A stretch of 63,937 nucleotides of DNA from Leekyejoonella antrihumi. GTDB lineage: Bacteria > Actinomycetota > Actinomycetes > Actinomycetales > Dermatophilaceae. This document shows, piece after piece, positions 26,910-35,790 of the stretch (position 1 is its first letter; the number at the start of each line of letters is the position of its first letter). The notes under the pieces are model-generated. The model was not told the origin of the DNA. It saw nothing but the letters and a program-made list of their open reading frames with translations, and ran no database searches. The stretch spans positions 1 to 63,937 of the forward strand of contig NZ_VCQV01000030.1 of NCBI RefSeq assembly GCF_007845645.1. Direction: 5' to 3'. Position numbers and translations under genes: made by a program.

Positions 26910-28124
26910 ATGGATCCCACGAACCGGTCACGGCACGGCGCCGACAGCACGACCGTCATGCGCACCATGCAGTTCGCGCTGCACGGTCTGTTCGTGCTGC
27001 TTCTCGTCGTCGGGGCGGTGCGGGCCGCCCAAGACCCGTCCCATCCGATCGCGAGCGTGATCGGCGCCGTGGTCCTGATCGCCTGGTATGCCGTGGGGAT
27101 CCGGGCCGCGCGAAGCGACGACCCGCGCGCCGGGACCGGGTGGTTCCTGATCCTGGTGCTCGGCTGGGTCGCGCTGATCTGCCTGTCCCCGGAGTTCAGC
27201 TGGGTCGCGTTCGCGCTGTTCTTCCTCTCGCTGCACCTGCTCCCGCGGGTGCCCGCGCTGGGCACGGTGGCGCTGATCACCATCGCCGTGGTGGTCGCCC
27301 AGATCGTCGACGGCACCTCCAACCCCGCGGCGAGCGTCATCGGCCCGTGCATGGGCGCGCTGGTCGCCGTCGGGATCTCCTGGATCTATGCGGGGCTGCA
27401 TGCGGAGACCGCGGCCCGCCAGCAGCTGGTCGACGAGCTGATCGCCACGCAGGACGCCGTCGCCGACGCGCAGCGCCAGACCGGGGTGCTCACCGAGCGG
27501 TCCCGACTGGCCCGCGACATCCATGACACGCTGGCCCAGAGCTTTTCGTCGATCGTGCTGCTGTCCCGGGCGGGTCTCGCCGGCGAACCGGACGGCGACC
27601 GGCTGCACGACCTGATGTCGCAGATCGATCAGGTCGCGTCCAGCGGCCTCAAGGACGCACGCATCGTGGTCCGCGCGCTCGCCCCGGACGAGCTGGAGCA
27701 GGCTCCGCTGCCCGCCGCACTGGGCCGGTTGCTCGAGCGGCTGGGAAGGCAGAGCGGCATCCACACCGACCTTGTCGTTGACGGGGAACCGCGACCGCTG
27801 CCCACCACCATCGAGGTCGCCCTGCTGCGGCTCGCGCAAGGCGCCCTGGCCAACGTGCAGCAACACGCGCAGGCGCCACAGGTCACCCTGACCATCACCT
27901 ATCAGGACGATGCGGTGGCGCTGGACGTGGTCGACAACGGTGTGGGATTCGACCCGCGGGTGCGGGTGCCGGCCACCGGCGGCGGGTTCGGCCTACGGGC
28001 GATGCGCGAACGACTGGCGGATCTGCAGGGCACCCTCGCCGTCGAGTCCGCCCCCGGCGACGGCACCGCCGTGAGCGCCGGAATCCCGCTGCACTCCGTT
28101 GATGTTCAGGAGGAATCGACATGA
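26910..28124 (+). CDS. Two-component sensor histidine kinase, NarL-type
   Basis: A 404-residue kinase. About six N-terminal helices (residues 20-165) form a membrane sensor. A coiled segment is followed by HisKA_3, with the phosphoacceptor H205 in LARDIHDTLAQ, and an HATPase domain with DNGVGF and GGGFGLRAMRERL. The start at 26910 fits a leaderless layout (TAGTGT 6 nt before the ATG). The stop overlaps the response regulator as ATGA. It diverges from the MacB-like exporter operon, a common arrangement for envelope-stress or peptide detoxification sensors. Confidence 0.92.
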   Translation: MDPTNRSRHGADSTTVMRTMQFALHGLFVLLLVVGAVRAAQDPSHPIASVIGAVVLIAWYAVGIRAARSDDPRAGTGWFLILVLGWVALICLSPEFSWVAFALFFLSLHLLPRVPALGTVALITIAVVVAQIVDGTSNPAASVIGPCMGALVAVGISWIYAGLHAETAARQQLVDELIATQDAVADAQRQTGVLTERSRLARDIHDTLAQSFSSIVLLSRAGLAGEPDGDRLHDLMSQIDQVASSGLKDARIVVRALAPDELEQAPLPAALGRLLERLGRQSGIHTDLVVDGEPRPLPTTIEVALLRLAQGALANVQQHAQAPQVTLTITYQDDAVALDVVDNGVGFDPRVRVPATGGGFGLRAMRERLADLQGTLAVESAPGDGTAVSAGIPLHSVDVQEEST

Positions 28125-28738
28125 CCCGTGTCATGGTTACCGACGATCACCCCGTCGTGCGCGCCGGACTTCGCGCGCTGCTCGAGGCCTCCGGTCTCGA
28201 GGTGGTGGCCGAGGCATCATCGGGCGCTGAGGCGGTCGCCCTGATCTCGCGTATGCCGGTCGACGTCGTCCTCATGGACCTCCAGATGGGCGAGGGCATC
28301 GACGGGGTGGAAGCCACCCGACTGGTGCTGGATCGGCCGAGTCCGCCCGCCGTCCTGATCCTCACGACCTACGACACGGATGCCGACATCCTGCGCGCCG
28401 TCGAGGCCGGCGCGGCCGGCTATCTCCTCAAGGACGCGCCGCCCGAGTCGCTGGTCGACGCGGTGCACCGTGCGGCACGCGGTGAGACCGTGCTGGCACC
28501 GCTGGTGGCGCAGCGACTGGTCACGCGGATGCGGTCTCCGGCGCCGTCGCTGAGCGGTCGTGAGCTCGAGGTGCTCTCGCAGGTCGCCGAAGGCGCCTCC
28601 AACCGGCAGATCGCGAAACGGCTGGTCGTCAGCGAGGCGACAGTGAAGTCACATCTGGTGCATGTCTTCACCAAGCTCGGAGTAGACTCGCGCACCGCGG
28701 CCGTCGCGGCGGCCAGAGAGTCCGGCCTTCTGCGCTGA
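28121..28738 (+). CDS. NarL/LuxR-type response regulator
   Basis: A 205-residue regulator. The receiver domain has acidic residues DD (8-9), phosphoacceptor D53 (VVLMDLQMGEG) and K105-like lysine in GYLLKDAPPE. The C-terminal LuxR helix-turn-helix is LSGRELEVLSQVAEGASNRQ through TVKSHLVHVFTKLGV. It is coupled to the kinase gene by a 4-bp overlap. Its target is probably the divergent ABC exporter. Confidence 0.94.
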   Translation: MTRVMVTDDHPVVRAGLRALLEASGLEVVAEASSGAEAVALISRMPVDVVLMDLQMGEGIDGVEATRLVLDRPSPPAVLILTTYDTDADILRAVEAGAAGYLLKDAPPESLVDAVHRAARGETVLAPLVAQRLVTRMRSPAPSLSGRELEVLSQVAEGASNRQIAKRLVVSEATVKSHLVHVFTKLGVDSRTAAVAAARESGLLR

Positions 28739-28756
28739 CACACCGCGGCCCCTCCG

Positions 28757-28828
28757 CCGAGTGGAGCACTTGACCGTCGAGTGGAGCACGTATTCCTACT
28801 CCACTCGGACACTATGTGCTCCATTCGG
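28757..28828. terminator. Nested hairpins between convergent genes (intergenic motif family)
   Basis: The inner stem is CGAGTGGAG (28778-28786) with CTCCACTCG (28799-28807), a perfect 9 bp. The outer stem is CCGAGTGGAGCAC (28757-28769) with GTGCTCCATTCGG (28816-28828), 12 of 13 bp. It lies between the response regulator stop and the convergent GATase stop, so it could terminate both. Four copies of the YCGAGNGGNCAC motif make up the structure. Confidence 0.75.
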
Positions 28829-28837
28829 AGGGAGAGA

Positions 28838-29530
28838 TCAGCGGTCGAACAGCCAGGCCACCGCAGAGTCGGTCAGCGCAAACGTCGCCTCGCGCAGCCG
28901 CGGCTCGTGCGATGGTGCCTCGGCGATCAACGCGTCCGGATCGATTCCGCGCGTTGTGCAGTAGTCGCGCATCGTATCGGCCCACGAGCTGAACCTTGCC
29001 GCGGTGACCTCCGGATGAAACTGCCACCCGAGCGCACGTGCACGGTGCGAGTCATCGCTGAACGCCTGGCATCCCGCGCCGTTCGAACCCAGCACCCTCG
29101 CTGTGGGCGGGGGCGTGAATGCGTCCGAGTGAAACTGCGCCCACGGGCCGGGCGGACACAGGTCCGGGTCGCCCGACTCCACGGAATACCAGCCGATCTC
29201 CGGATATTTTGCCTGATGCGCCGAGCCGCCGAGGGCGCGCGCAAGCAGCTGGCTGCCATAACAGATGGCGAGCACCGGCACGCCGGAGTCCAGGACGCCA
29301 CGCACCACCTGAGACTCGGCCTCCACCACGTCGCGCTGCGCCGGGTCATGCGCACTGCGCGCCGAACCGAGGAGCAGGAGCAGCTGGGTCTGGGCAAAGT
29401 CGGCGGTGCCACCAAGCGCATCACGATCGTGCAGGACGAGCTCGCCGCCGTGCTGCTCGACAAGCCGCTGCCCGACGAAGCCGGCGTCCTCGTCCGACCT
29501 GTCGGCAACCACGTCGACGCGCACACCCAT
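28838..29530 (-). CDS. Class I glutamine amidotransferase-like protein
   Basis: A 230-residue protein with the GATase1 triad: nucleophile C90 in LAICYGSQLLA, then H172 and E174 in QFHPEV. It resembles the stand-alone GMP-synthase-like amidotransferases that act on gamma-glutamyl compounds or on unknown acceptors. No synthetase partner is adjacent. The start at 29530 has AAGGAG 5 nt upstream; the earlier in-frame ATG at 29563 adds 11 residues and lacks such a site. Confidence 0.85.
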   Translation of the reverse strand: MGVRVDVVADRSDEDAGFVGQRLVEQHGGELVLHDRDALGGTADFAQTQLLLLLGSARSAHDPAQRDVVEAESQVVRGVLDSGVPVLAICYGSQLLARALGGSAHQAKYPEIGWYSVESGDPDLCPPGPWAQFHSDAFTPPPTARVLGSNGAGCQAFSDDSHRARALGWQFHPEVTAARFSSWADTMRDYCTTRGIDPDALIAEAPSHEPRLREATFALTDSAVAWLFDR

Positions 29531-29615
29531 GGCTTCTCCTTCGACATCTCGAACAACGCCCACAATCGTAGGACGTCACAACCGCCGTGGATCTACCGGC
29601 TCAGCGACGCTCGGG

Positions 29616-30116
29616 TCAGTCGAGCAGCCGACCGATCTGCTTGACGCGATGCACGGCCTCCGCCGCCTCGAGGATGCGCACGGTGGCCGTGTCCGGGTCG
29701 TCCCAGTCGTGTGGCTCCAGCCAGTCGTATGCCGTGGCCTCACTCGCCGGCGCAACCGTCGGCTCCGCCTCACAGTGCACCCGGAAGATCACGTCGATGT
29801 GCCGCGCCCGCGTGTCAAACACGGTCGCGCAGACATCGCCCGGGTCGATGCGCAGGCCGGTCTCCTCTCGCACCTCGCGCGTCACCGCCTGCGCCGGCTG
29901 CTCACCGCGATTCACCAGCCCGCCGGGCAACGACATCCCGGTGCGGTGAGACTGGCGCAGCGCCAGCACTCGGCCGTCCCACTCGATCAGCGCTATGGCA
30001 CCGACGCTGAAGGTGGGTGCGGTCATCCGGATGATGGCGTGGCTCGGTCCGGGCGGGATCCGGCGAAAGATCCGGTAGGCCGCGCGGCGCAGTGAGCCGG
30101 GATGCTTCGCCGACAT
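29616..30116 (-). CDS. NUDIX hydrolase
   Basis: A 166-residue pyrophosphohydrolase. The Nudix box spans about 65-90 (GGLVNRGEQPAQAVTREVRE then ETGLRI) and has all conserved glutamates. An N-terminal basic extension of about 30 residues precedes the fold. Start ATG at 30116 overlaps the stop of the AI-2E transporter gene (ATGA). Substrate unknown; nucleotide or sugar-nucleotide diphosphates are typical. Confidence 0.9.
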   Translation of the reverse strand: MSAKHPGSLRRAAYRIFRRIPPGPSHAIIRMTAPTFSVGAIALIEWDGRVLALRQSHRTGMSLPGGLVNRGEQPAQAVTREVREETGLRIDPGDVCATVFDTRARHIDVIFRVHCEAEPTVAPASEATAYDWLEPHDWDDPDTATVRILEAAEAVHRVKQIGRLLD

Positions 30117-31249
30117 CAGGTCGCCTCCTCTGTCACGAGTTCTTCGGCCGGTTCATGGACCCTCATGACCTTGATCGCGTTGTTGATCACGGCGACCAGC
30201 GGCACCGCGACGAACGCGCCGAAGGCGCCTGCCACCAGGGTGCCCGCGGTCACCGTCACCAGGATCGCCAGTGGATGGACCGCGACGAACTTGCCCAGAA
30301 TGACCGGATTCAGCAGGTTGCCGAAGAGCTGCACGACCACGACCAGGATGATCGTCACCACGATGGCGGTCGTCACTCCCTGCGTGACCAGGGCAATCAG
30401 GGCCACGATCACGCCCGCAACGATCACCCCGATCAGCGGGACCAGTGATCCGAGGAAGAGCAGCACGGCCAACGGGATCACCAGCGGTATCCCCGCAATC
30501 AGCATCACCGGCACCATCGCGAGGGCATTCACTGCGGCCAGCAGGACGAGACTGCGCATGTATATGGTCAGTGTGCGCCACGCCGCGTTGCCGGCCTCGC
30601 GCACGTGGCTGCGGATGTGCACGGGAAACAGCCCGACGACCCAGCCCCAGATGCGGCCGTCGTCGAGCATCAGGAAGAGCGTCGCGAAGATGCACAGCAC
30701 GGCGCCGGAGACCAACCCCAGCGCACTGGTGGCCGTGGAGGCGAGACGGTTCGTGATCACGTCGGCGTTTTCGCTGATCGTGCCTTCGAGGTTGATCGTG
30801 TACCGGTTCGCGTTCCGCGGCGACATGTGCAGCGGTCCGCTCACCAGCCACTGGTCGATGGTCTTGGCGGCGCCGGTCAGCTGGTCCGTCAAGGTGGCGT
30901 GCGCGTTCGCGATCTGCGAGACCACGAACCAGATCAGCACGCCGAAGACGACGATCCCGACGATGAAGACCACGACCGCCGCAAGCACGCGCGGCACGCC
31001 GACCCGCTGCAGATACGTGACAAACGGCTGCAGCAGCGCGCACAGCATGATCGACACGCCGACCGTCGTGGTCACCAGACCGACCTTCGACAGCATCCAT
31101 GCGAGCACGACGATTCCGGCTACTACCGCAATGAAGCAGACCGACCACAGCGCCGCGACACGGATGCCATAGCTCACGTCATCGGTCGCGCGTCGCTGAT
31201 CGACGGCGGGAGCCTCGTCCCGCCGTCCAGGTCGCTGTCGGGTGCTCAT
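30116..31249 (-). CDS. AI-2E/PerM family transporter
   Basis: A 377-residue membrane protein with about eight helices. One pair is at the N terminus after a basic cytoplasmic tail, then a soluble segment (about 110-190), then a C-terminal bundle including LLFLGSLVPLIGVIVAGVIV. This pattern is typical of the AI-2E exporter/PerM family, whose substrates are mostly unassigned. The start at 31249 is preferred over 31297 because of the upstream AAAGGCG and the normal length. It overlaps the NUDIX gene by 4 bp. Confidence 0.87.
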   Translation of the reverse strand: MSTRQRPGRRDEAPAVDQRRATDDVSYGIRVAALWSVCFIAVVAGIVVLAWMLSKVGLVTTTVGVSIMLCALLQPFVTYLQRVGVPRVLAAVVVFIVGIVVFGVLIWFVVSQIANAHATLTDQLTGAAKTIDQWLVSGPLHMSPRNANRYTINLEGTISENADVITNRLASTATSALGLVSGAVLCIFATLFLMLDDGRIWGWVVGLFPVHIRSHVREAGNAAWRTLTIYMRSLVLLAAVNALAMVPVMLIAGIPLVIPLAVLLFLGSLVPLIGVIVAGVIVALIALVTQGVTTAIVVTIILVVVVQLFGNLLNPVILGKFVAVHPLAILVTVTAGTLVAGAFGAFVAVPLVAVINNAIKVMRVHEPAEELVTEEAT

Positions 31250-31345
31250 GACGCCTTTCTCACATCGCGCTGGGTTGCGCTGCCCGAAGCCTGCCACGCC
31301 TGAGGCCTGCGCGTGCCAGCGCGTCCCTCGGTCAATGCCGGCGGG

Positions 31346-33013
31346 TCAGCCGACCTGCCGGGCGGCGGCCCGGCCGGCGGCGCGGCCGGAGAAGATGCAG
31401 CCGCCCAGGAAGGTGCCCTCCAGCGAGTTGTAGCCATGCACCCCACCGCCGCCGAATCCGGCCGCCTCGCCAGCGGCATACAGCCCGTCGATGGGCCTGC
31501 CGTCGACCGCGAGCGCCCGCGAGTCGAGGTCGGTCTGGATGCCGCCGAGAGTCTTGCGGGTCAGGACGTGCAGTTTGACCCCGATCAGCGGCCCGGCCTT
31601 GGGGTCGAGGACCTTGTGCGGCGTGCTCACTCGCATCAGCTTGTCGCCGAGGAAACGGCGTGCGCCACGGATCGCCGTGACCTGCACGTCCTTGGAGAAG
31701 GGGTGGTCGATCTCGCGGTCGCGTGCAGTGATCTGACGGGCGATGTCGCGGTGGTCCAGCAGCGGCTCGTCGGTCAGCCCGTTCATCTTGTCGACGAGGG
31801 TGGGCAGCTCGTCGGCGACCACGAAGTCGGCGCCACGGCTTTTGAATGCCTCGACGGGCCCCGGCGCCCCGGGGCGCACCCGCGAGGACAGCAGCCGGTA
31901 GTCGCGGTTGGTCAGGTCGGGATTCTGCTCCGACCCGGACAGGGCGAACTCCTTCTCGATCATCTTCTGCGTGAGGATGAACCAGGAGTGGTCGTAGGCC
32001 TGCAGGTCCGGCGTCGTGCGCAGATGCCGCAGCGTCGACAGCGTGTCGAACCCGGGCAGGCAGGGGTGCGGGAGCCTACGACCGAGCGCGTCGAACCACA
32101 TCGGCGATGGACCGGGCAGGATCCGGATCGCGTGGTTCGGCCAGACCGGGTCCCAGTTTCGGATGCCCTCGACGTAGTGCCACATCCGGTCGCGGTTGAC
32201 CGTGCGCACTCCGGCGCCTTCAGCAATGTCGATGAGTTTGCCGTCGACGTAGGCGGGGACGCCGGTGATCATTTGCGCCGGCGGCGTGCCCATGCGCTGC
32301 GGCCACCACTTGCGCACCGTTTCGTGGTTGCCGCCGATGCCACCGGAGGTGATGATGACCGCCGGTGCGGTGAGGGTGAAGTCACCTGTGACGTCTCGGT
32401 TGCTGGCGACACCACGCGGGGAGCCGTCATCGGCGAGCACGGATCCGCTTACCCCGGTGACCGTGCCGGCCTCGATGTGCAGCTCCTCGACGCGGTGCCG
32501 GTGGTAGAACCGGACCCGGCCACCCTCGGCCGCCTCCAGTGCGCCGTCGACGAATGGCTTCACCACGCCGGTGCCGGTGCCCCACGTGATGTGGAAGCGC
32601 GGCACGGAGTTGCCGTGCCCATCGGCCCGACCGTCGCCGCGCTCGGCCCAACCGACCACCGGGGTCCAGGACATCCCGCGCTCCTTGAGCCAGGCCCGCT
32701 TCTCGCCTGCGGCGAACTCGACATACGCCCTTGCCCACTTCACCGCCCAGGTGTCCTCGTCGTCCAGCCGGTCGAACTGCGCACTGCCCTGCCAGTCCTG
32801 CCAGGCGAGATCCACGGAGTCCTTGACCCGCATGTGCCGCTGCTCGGGCGAGTCGACGAAGAACAGGCCACCGAACGACCACCAGGCCTGGCCGCCCAGG
32901 TTCGCGGCATTCTCCTGGTCGAGGATCGCGACCTGCTTTCCGGCGGCGACCAGCTCGCCGGCGGCCACCAGCCCGGCCAGGCCGGCACCGACCACGATGA
33001 CATCCGCATCCAT
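31346..33013 (-). CDS. FAD-binding dehydrogenase (ketosteroid dehydrogenase/fumarate reductase family)
   Basis: A 555-residue flavoprotein. The dinucleotide fold DVIVVGAGLAGLVAAGEL is at residues 4-21. A second FAD contact is GLYAAGEAAGFGGGGVHGYN near the C terminus, with SLEGTFLGGCIFSGRAAGR closing the domain. It matches the COG3573 group of predicted oxidoreductases related to 3-ketosteroid delta-1-dehydrogenase. The substrate is unknown. The TetR gene upstream is on the same strand, and a tandem 21-bp repeat lies between them, so regulation by that TetR is plausible. Confidence 0.88.
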   Translation of the reverse strand: MDADVIVVGAGLAGLVAAGELVAAGKQVAILDQENAANLGGQAWWSFGGLFFVDSPEQRHMRVKDSVDLAWQDWQGSAQFDRLDDEDTWAVKWARAYVEFAAGEKRAWLKERGMSWTPVVGWAERGDGRADGHGNSVPRFHITWGTGTGVVKPFVDGALEAAEGGRVRFYHRHRVEELHIEAGTVTGVSGSVLADDGSPRGVASNRDVTGDFTLTAPAVIITSGGIGGNHETVRKWWPQRMGTPPAQMITGVPAYVDGKLIDIAEGAGVRTVNRDRMWHYVEGIRNWDPVWPNHAIRILPGPSPMWFDALGRRLPHPCLPGFDTLSTLRHLRTTPDLQAYDHSWFILTQKMIEKEFALSGSEQNPDLTNRDYRLLSSRVRPGAPGPVEAFKSRGADFVVADELPTLVDKMNGLTDEPLLDHRDIARQITARDREIDHPFSKDVQVTAIRGARRFLGDKLMRVSTPHKVLDPKAGPLIGVKLHVLTRKTLGGIQTDLDSRALAVDGRPIDGLYAAGEAAGFGGGGVHGYNSLEGTFLGGCIFSGRAAGRAAARQVG

Positions 33014-33094
33014 TGAAGAACCTCCGATAATCCGTGATCAGACAACGACCCACGCTCAGGGCACGCTCACTCCAACCTACTTGCAAGTACCCCA

Positions 33095-33147
33095 TCGAGA
33101 AGTCACAAATAGCACTCGAGAAGTCACATGCAGCCCGCGAGAAGTCA
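33095..33147. repeat. Three tandem 21-bp-spaced CGAGAAGTCA motifs
   Basis: CGAGAAGTCAC occurs at 33096 and 33117 and CGAGAAGTCA at 33138, exactly 21 bp apart (two helical turns). They lie between the TetR stop and the flavoprotein start. They belong to the dispersed YCGAGNGGNCAC family; the regular spacing would place bound proteins on one face of the DNA. Confidence 0.8.
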
Positions 33148-33723
33148 GGACGTGACGCCGAGCATGCGCAGCGCGAGATCACGGTAGTGAGTGGCGATGT
33201 CCTCCGGCGACCATCGGCCGTCCTCGCGATACCAGCGCTCCACGTTCATGCTCAAGGTCATCAGTGCGGTGCACGTCATCGACGGGTCGGAGGTGTGGAA
33301 GTCCTGAGTGCGCAGCCCCGCCTCGATGACGGAGCGCACCACCTCCATCATCTGCCGACGCAACGCCTTGATCTGCCGCGCGTGCTCGGCGGTCAGGATC
33401 GCGATCTCGTTGTTGGCCACCCAGGCCCCGGCACGTCCTCGCGCGTGAAAGAGGGTGAACTCGTACATGATTGAGCTCATCCGCTCCGGCGGAGTCACTC
33501 CTTGGGCAGCGGCACGATGCAGAGCCGCAAGGACTTGTTCGTGACTGTCCAGGGAGATCCCGAACAGCAGGTCTTCCTTCGAGCGGAAGTGCGTGTAGAC
33601 CGCAGCCGGGCTCATCCCGGCCCGGGCCGCGATCTCACGAGTGCTGGCGCCATGGAAGCCGAGCTCGGCAAACGCCGAGACCGCGGCACGCAGCACCCGC
33701 TCGGCGGCGGGCGAATCGCCCAT
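33145..33723 (-). CDS. TetR family regulator
   Basis: A 192-residue regulator with an N-terminal TetR helix-turn-helix (VLRAAVSAFAELGFHGASTR, AGMSPAAVYTHFRSKEDLLF) and an all-helical ligand-binding domain. It sits between the flavoprotein dehydrogenase (same strand) and an MFS transporter (divergent). The sequence ACGCTCAGGGC appears both upstream of the dehydrogenase (33052-33062) and in the intergenic region toward the transporter (33811-33821), which suggests a shared operator. The ligand is unknown. Confidence 0.88.
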   Translation of the reverse strand: MGDSPAAERVLRAAVSAFAELGFHGASTREIAARAGMSPAAVYTHFRSKEDLLFGISLDSHEQVLAALHRAAAQGVTPPERMSSIMYEFTLFHARGRAGAWVANNEIAILTAEHARQIKALRRQMMEVVRSVIEAGLRTQDFHTSDPSMTCTALMTLSMNVERWYREDGRWSPEDIATHYRDLALRMLGVTS

Positions 33724-33785
33724 GACACCACCTCATTCGTGATCATGCAGGTCTTGACGTGACTCGAAGTGCGTGTAAATCTGAA

Positions 33786-33821
33786 CAAGCGCTCAGCGAT
33801 GACCAAGCATACGCTCAGGGC
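33786..33821. promoter_or_regulatory. Candidate TetR operator region
   Basis: The TetR-MFS gap contains AAGCGCTCAG and, 20 bp later, ACGCTCAGGGC (33811-33821). The second 11-mer is repeated at 33052-33062 in front of the flavoprotein gene. AGCGCT is a perfect 6-bp palindrome of the kind found at the centre of FadR/KstR2-like TetR operators. The assignment is tentative. Confidence 0.4.
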
Positions 33822-33840
33822 GCGTCGGCGAAAGGACGTG

Positions 33841-33879
33841 ATGGTCGTGCAGCATCATCCCTTTGGGCACAGGTCATGA
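33841..33879 (+). CDS. Short leader ORF coupled to the MFS gene
   Basis: ATG at 33841 follows AAAGGA and opens a 12-codon frame (MVVQHHPFGHRS). Its TGA overlaps the MFS transporter ATG as ATGA. The transporter itself has no other ribosome binding site, so it is probably translated by coupling to this leader. Three histidines in 12 codons could make the leader sensitive to histidine supply, but that is inference. Too short to identify by homology. Confidence 0.5.
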   Translation: MVVQHHPFGHRS

Positions 33880-35738
33880 CCACGTTGGCGTCGGACGGTG
33901 CGCAGCGCGACGCATCGCCGCTGAGCAGGTTGTGGCACCGCGAGCTGTCGAAGTATCCCGGATCCGCAACCCGATATACCTCGTTGGCCATCGTCGTGCT
34001 GGCCACAATCGTGCTGTACTACCAGTTCTATCTCGCGGGTGCGGTCGCCACGCGGATCCTGGCCGACTACCACATGTCGTTCGTCTACTACGTCAACATC
34101 AGTGTTGTCGGCTATCTCTTCGGAGCGGTCGCCTCCTTCGCCACCGGCGTCGCCGACCGTTACGGGCGCGCCAACATCGTCACGGTGGGGCTGTTCGTGG
34201 TCGCGCTGCTGTGCCTCTTCGGCATACCGGCCGCCGGCAGCAGCCTGGCCTTCGGCGTGATCTTCGTGGTGATCGGCACGGTGGAAGGCGTCATTCTGGT
34301 GGCCACCCCGGCGCTGATCCGCGACTTCAGTCCGCAGCTCGGGAGGGCCTCGGCCATGGGCTTTTGGACCCTTGGACCGGTGGTGGGAAGCCTCGTCGTC
34401 AGCATCCAGGTGAGCAGCAGTAGCAACACCTACCCCTGGCAGGACCACTACCGGATCTCCGGAGTCGTCGGGCTGGTCGTGGCGATCCTTGCGCTGCTCC
34501 TGCTCCGCGAGCTGGCCCCTGCCTTGCGTGACCAGGTGATGGTCAGCGCGCAGGACCGCGCGCTGATCGAGGCCCGGGCCAAGGGAATCGACGTGGCGGC
34601 GTCGCTGAAACACCCGTTCCGTCAGATGCTCAAGCCGGACATCATCCTGTCATCGTTCGCGATCAGTGTCTTCCTGATCATCTACTACATCGCCGTCGGG
34701 TTCTTCCCGATCTTCTTCGAGACGGTCTTCGGCTTCACCCAGTCGCAGGCCAACACGTTGGGTGACTGGATGTGGGCCTTCGACGCCGGTGCGCTGCTGG
34801 TGGTCGGGGTCATCTCGGACAAGGTCGGTGTGCGCAAGCCGTTCATGCTGGTCGGAGCCATCTGCACCATCATCATGACGATCATCTTCCTCAGCAAGGC
34901 GACCCAGCCGGATACCAGCTTCACCGCCTTCGTGTGGATCCTGAGCCTGCTGGCGATCTCACTTGGTATTGCGTACGCACCGTGGATGGCGAGCTTCACC
35001 GAGACCGCAGAGCAGCGCAACCCGGCGCTGGCCGCGACCGGTCTGGCCGTATGGGGGCTGACCATCCGGATCGTGATTGCGCTGAGTGTGTTCTTCCTTC
35101 CGTTCGTGGTCAACTCGGTCACCCCGTTGGTCGAGAAGGGCCCAACGGTCCAGGCGATCGCCGCCGGCAAGGATCCCGGACTCAACGCTGCGCAGAACTC
35201 CACGGTCGCAGCGGTGGCGAAGGATCCCTCCATCGTCCCCAAGGTCCAGAGGCTGGCCGCGCAGGACGCGGCGCAGTTGAAGACCGCCGCCGCGATCCAG
35301 CCTGCCACGCTGGCGAAGCTGCAGGCCGACCCGACGAACCAGCAGGTCGCCGCACAGGCTGTCGGCCAGATCGCCGGCAAGTTCGGGATCGGCGCCGCAG
35401 CAGCCCAGGCACGACTGGTGGCGCTCAGCAAGATCCCGGCCGCCGACCTGAAGTTCCTGAGTACCTACGGCCCGCCGTTGCAGGACCCGAAGGTGCAAGG
35501 CGCCCTGAAGTACCTGCAGGCCAATGCACCCTCGGTGCAGAAGGCCGCAGCCGACGCACCGAAGCAGTGGCGCACCTACTTCTGGGTCGCCGTCGGTGGC
35601 GAGGTCGTCTTCATCCCGCTGATCTGGATGCTGACCGGTGGCTGGGACCCACGAGTTGCCAAACGCGAGGCAGCCGAGCACGAGGCCTGGGTCCGCGAGC
35701 AGCTGGACCAGTTGGGTGGGCCCGCCCCCGAGGCGTGA
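33876..35738 (+). CDS. MFS transporter with a long insertion before the last helix
   Basis: A 620-residue major facilitator with about 12 helices. DRYGRANI after helix 2 and DKVGVRKPFM in the second half are the family A-motifs. Between helices 11 and 12 (about residues 415-562) lies a hydrophilic Ala/Gln-rich insertion of about 150 residues with repeated helical heptads. That makes the protein longer than the usual 400-500 residues. Start at 33876 is chosen from the leader overlap. The TetR gene is divergent. Substrate unknown; related large actinobacterial transporters are annotated for aromatic or other organic acids. Confidence 0.82.
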   Translation: MTTLASDGAQRDASPLSRLWHRELSKYPGSATRYTSLAIVVLATIVLYYQFYLAGAVATRILADYHMSFVYYVNISVVGYLFGAVASFATGVADRYGRANIVTVGLFVVALLCLFGIPAAGSSLAFGVIFVVIGTVEGVILVATPALIRDFSPQLGRASAMGFWTLGPVVGSLVVSIQVSSSSNTYPWQDHYRISGVVGLVVAILALLLLRELAPALRDQVMVSAQDRALIEARAKGIDVAASLKHPFRQMLKPDIILSSFAISVFLIIYYIAVGFFPIFFETVFGFTQSQANTLGDWMWAFDAGALLVVGVISDKVGVRKPFMLVGAICTIIMTIIFLSKATQPDTSFTAFVWILSLLAISLGIAYAPWMASFTETAEQRNPALAATGLAVWGLTIRIVIALSVFFLPFVVNSVTPLVEKGPTVQAIAAGKDPGLNAAQNSTVAAVAKDPSIVPKVQRLAAQDAAQLKTAAAIQPATLAKLQADPTNQQVAAQAVGQIAGKFGIGAAAAQARLVALSKIPAADLKFLSTYGPPLQDPKVQGALKYLQANAPSVQKAAADAPKQWRTYFWVAVGGEVVFIPLIWMLTGGWDPRVAKREAAEHEAWVREQLDQLGGPAPEA

Positions 35739-35783
35739 CGTCCGTCCCCCGAGACGCGACCTCCGTCCCATCGAGAGGGCACA
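35737..35783. repeat. Tandem 21-22-bp intergenic motif pair
   Basis: TGACGTCCGTCCC followed by CCGAGACG, then CGACCTCCGTCCC followed by TCGAGAGG, repeat with a 21-22-bp period just after the MFS stop. They lie between the convergent MFS and alpha/beta hydrolase genes, and are members of the YCGAGNGGNCAC family. Confidence 0.65.
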
Positions 35784-35790
35784 ACCTACG

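Noticed and set aside
31313-33016. A 567-residue plus-strand ORF opposite the flavoprotein gene
   Set aside because: Antisense shadow; no domain, start signal or composition of a real protein.
33145-33723. The TetR gene as MftR, the mycofactocin regulator
   Set aside because: It lies about 9 kb from mftA, beside a dehydrogenase and transporter with their own shared motif.
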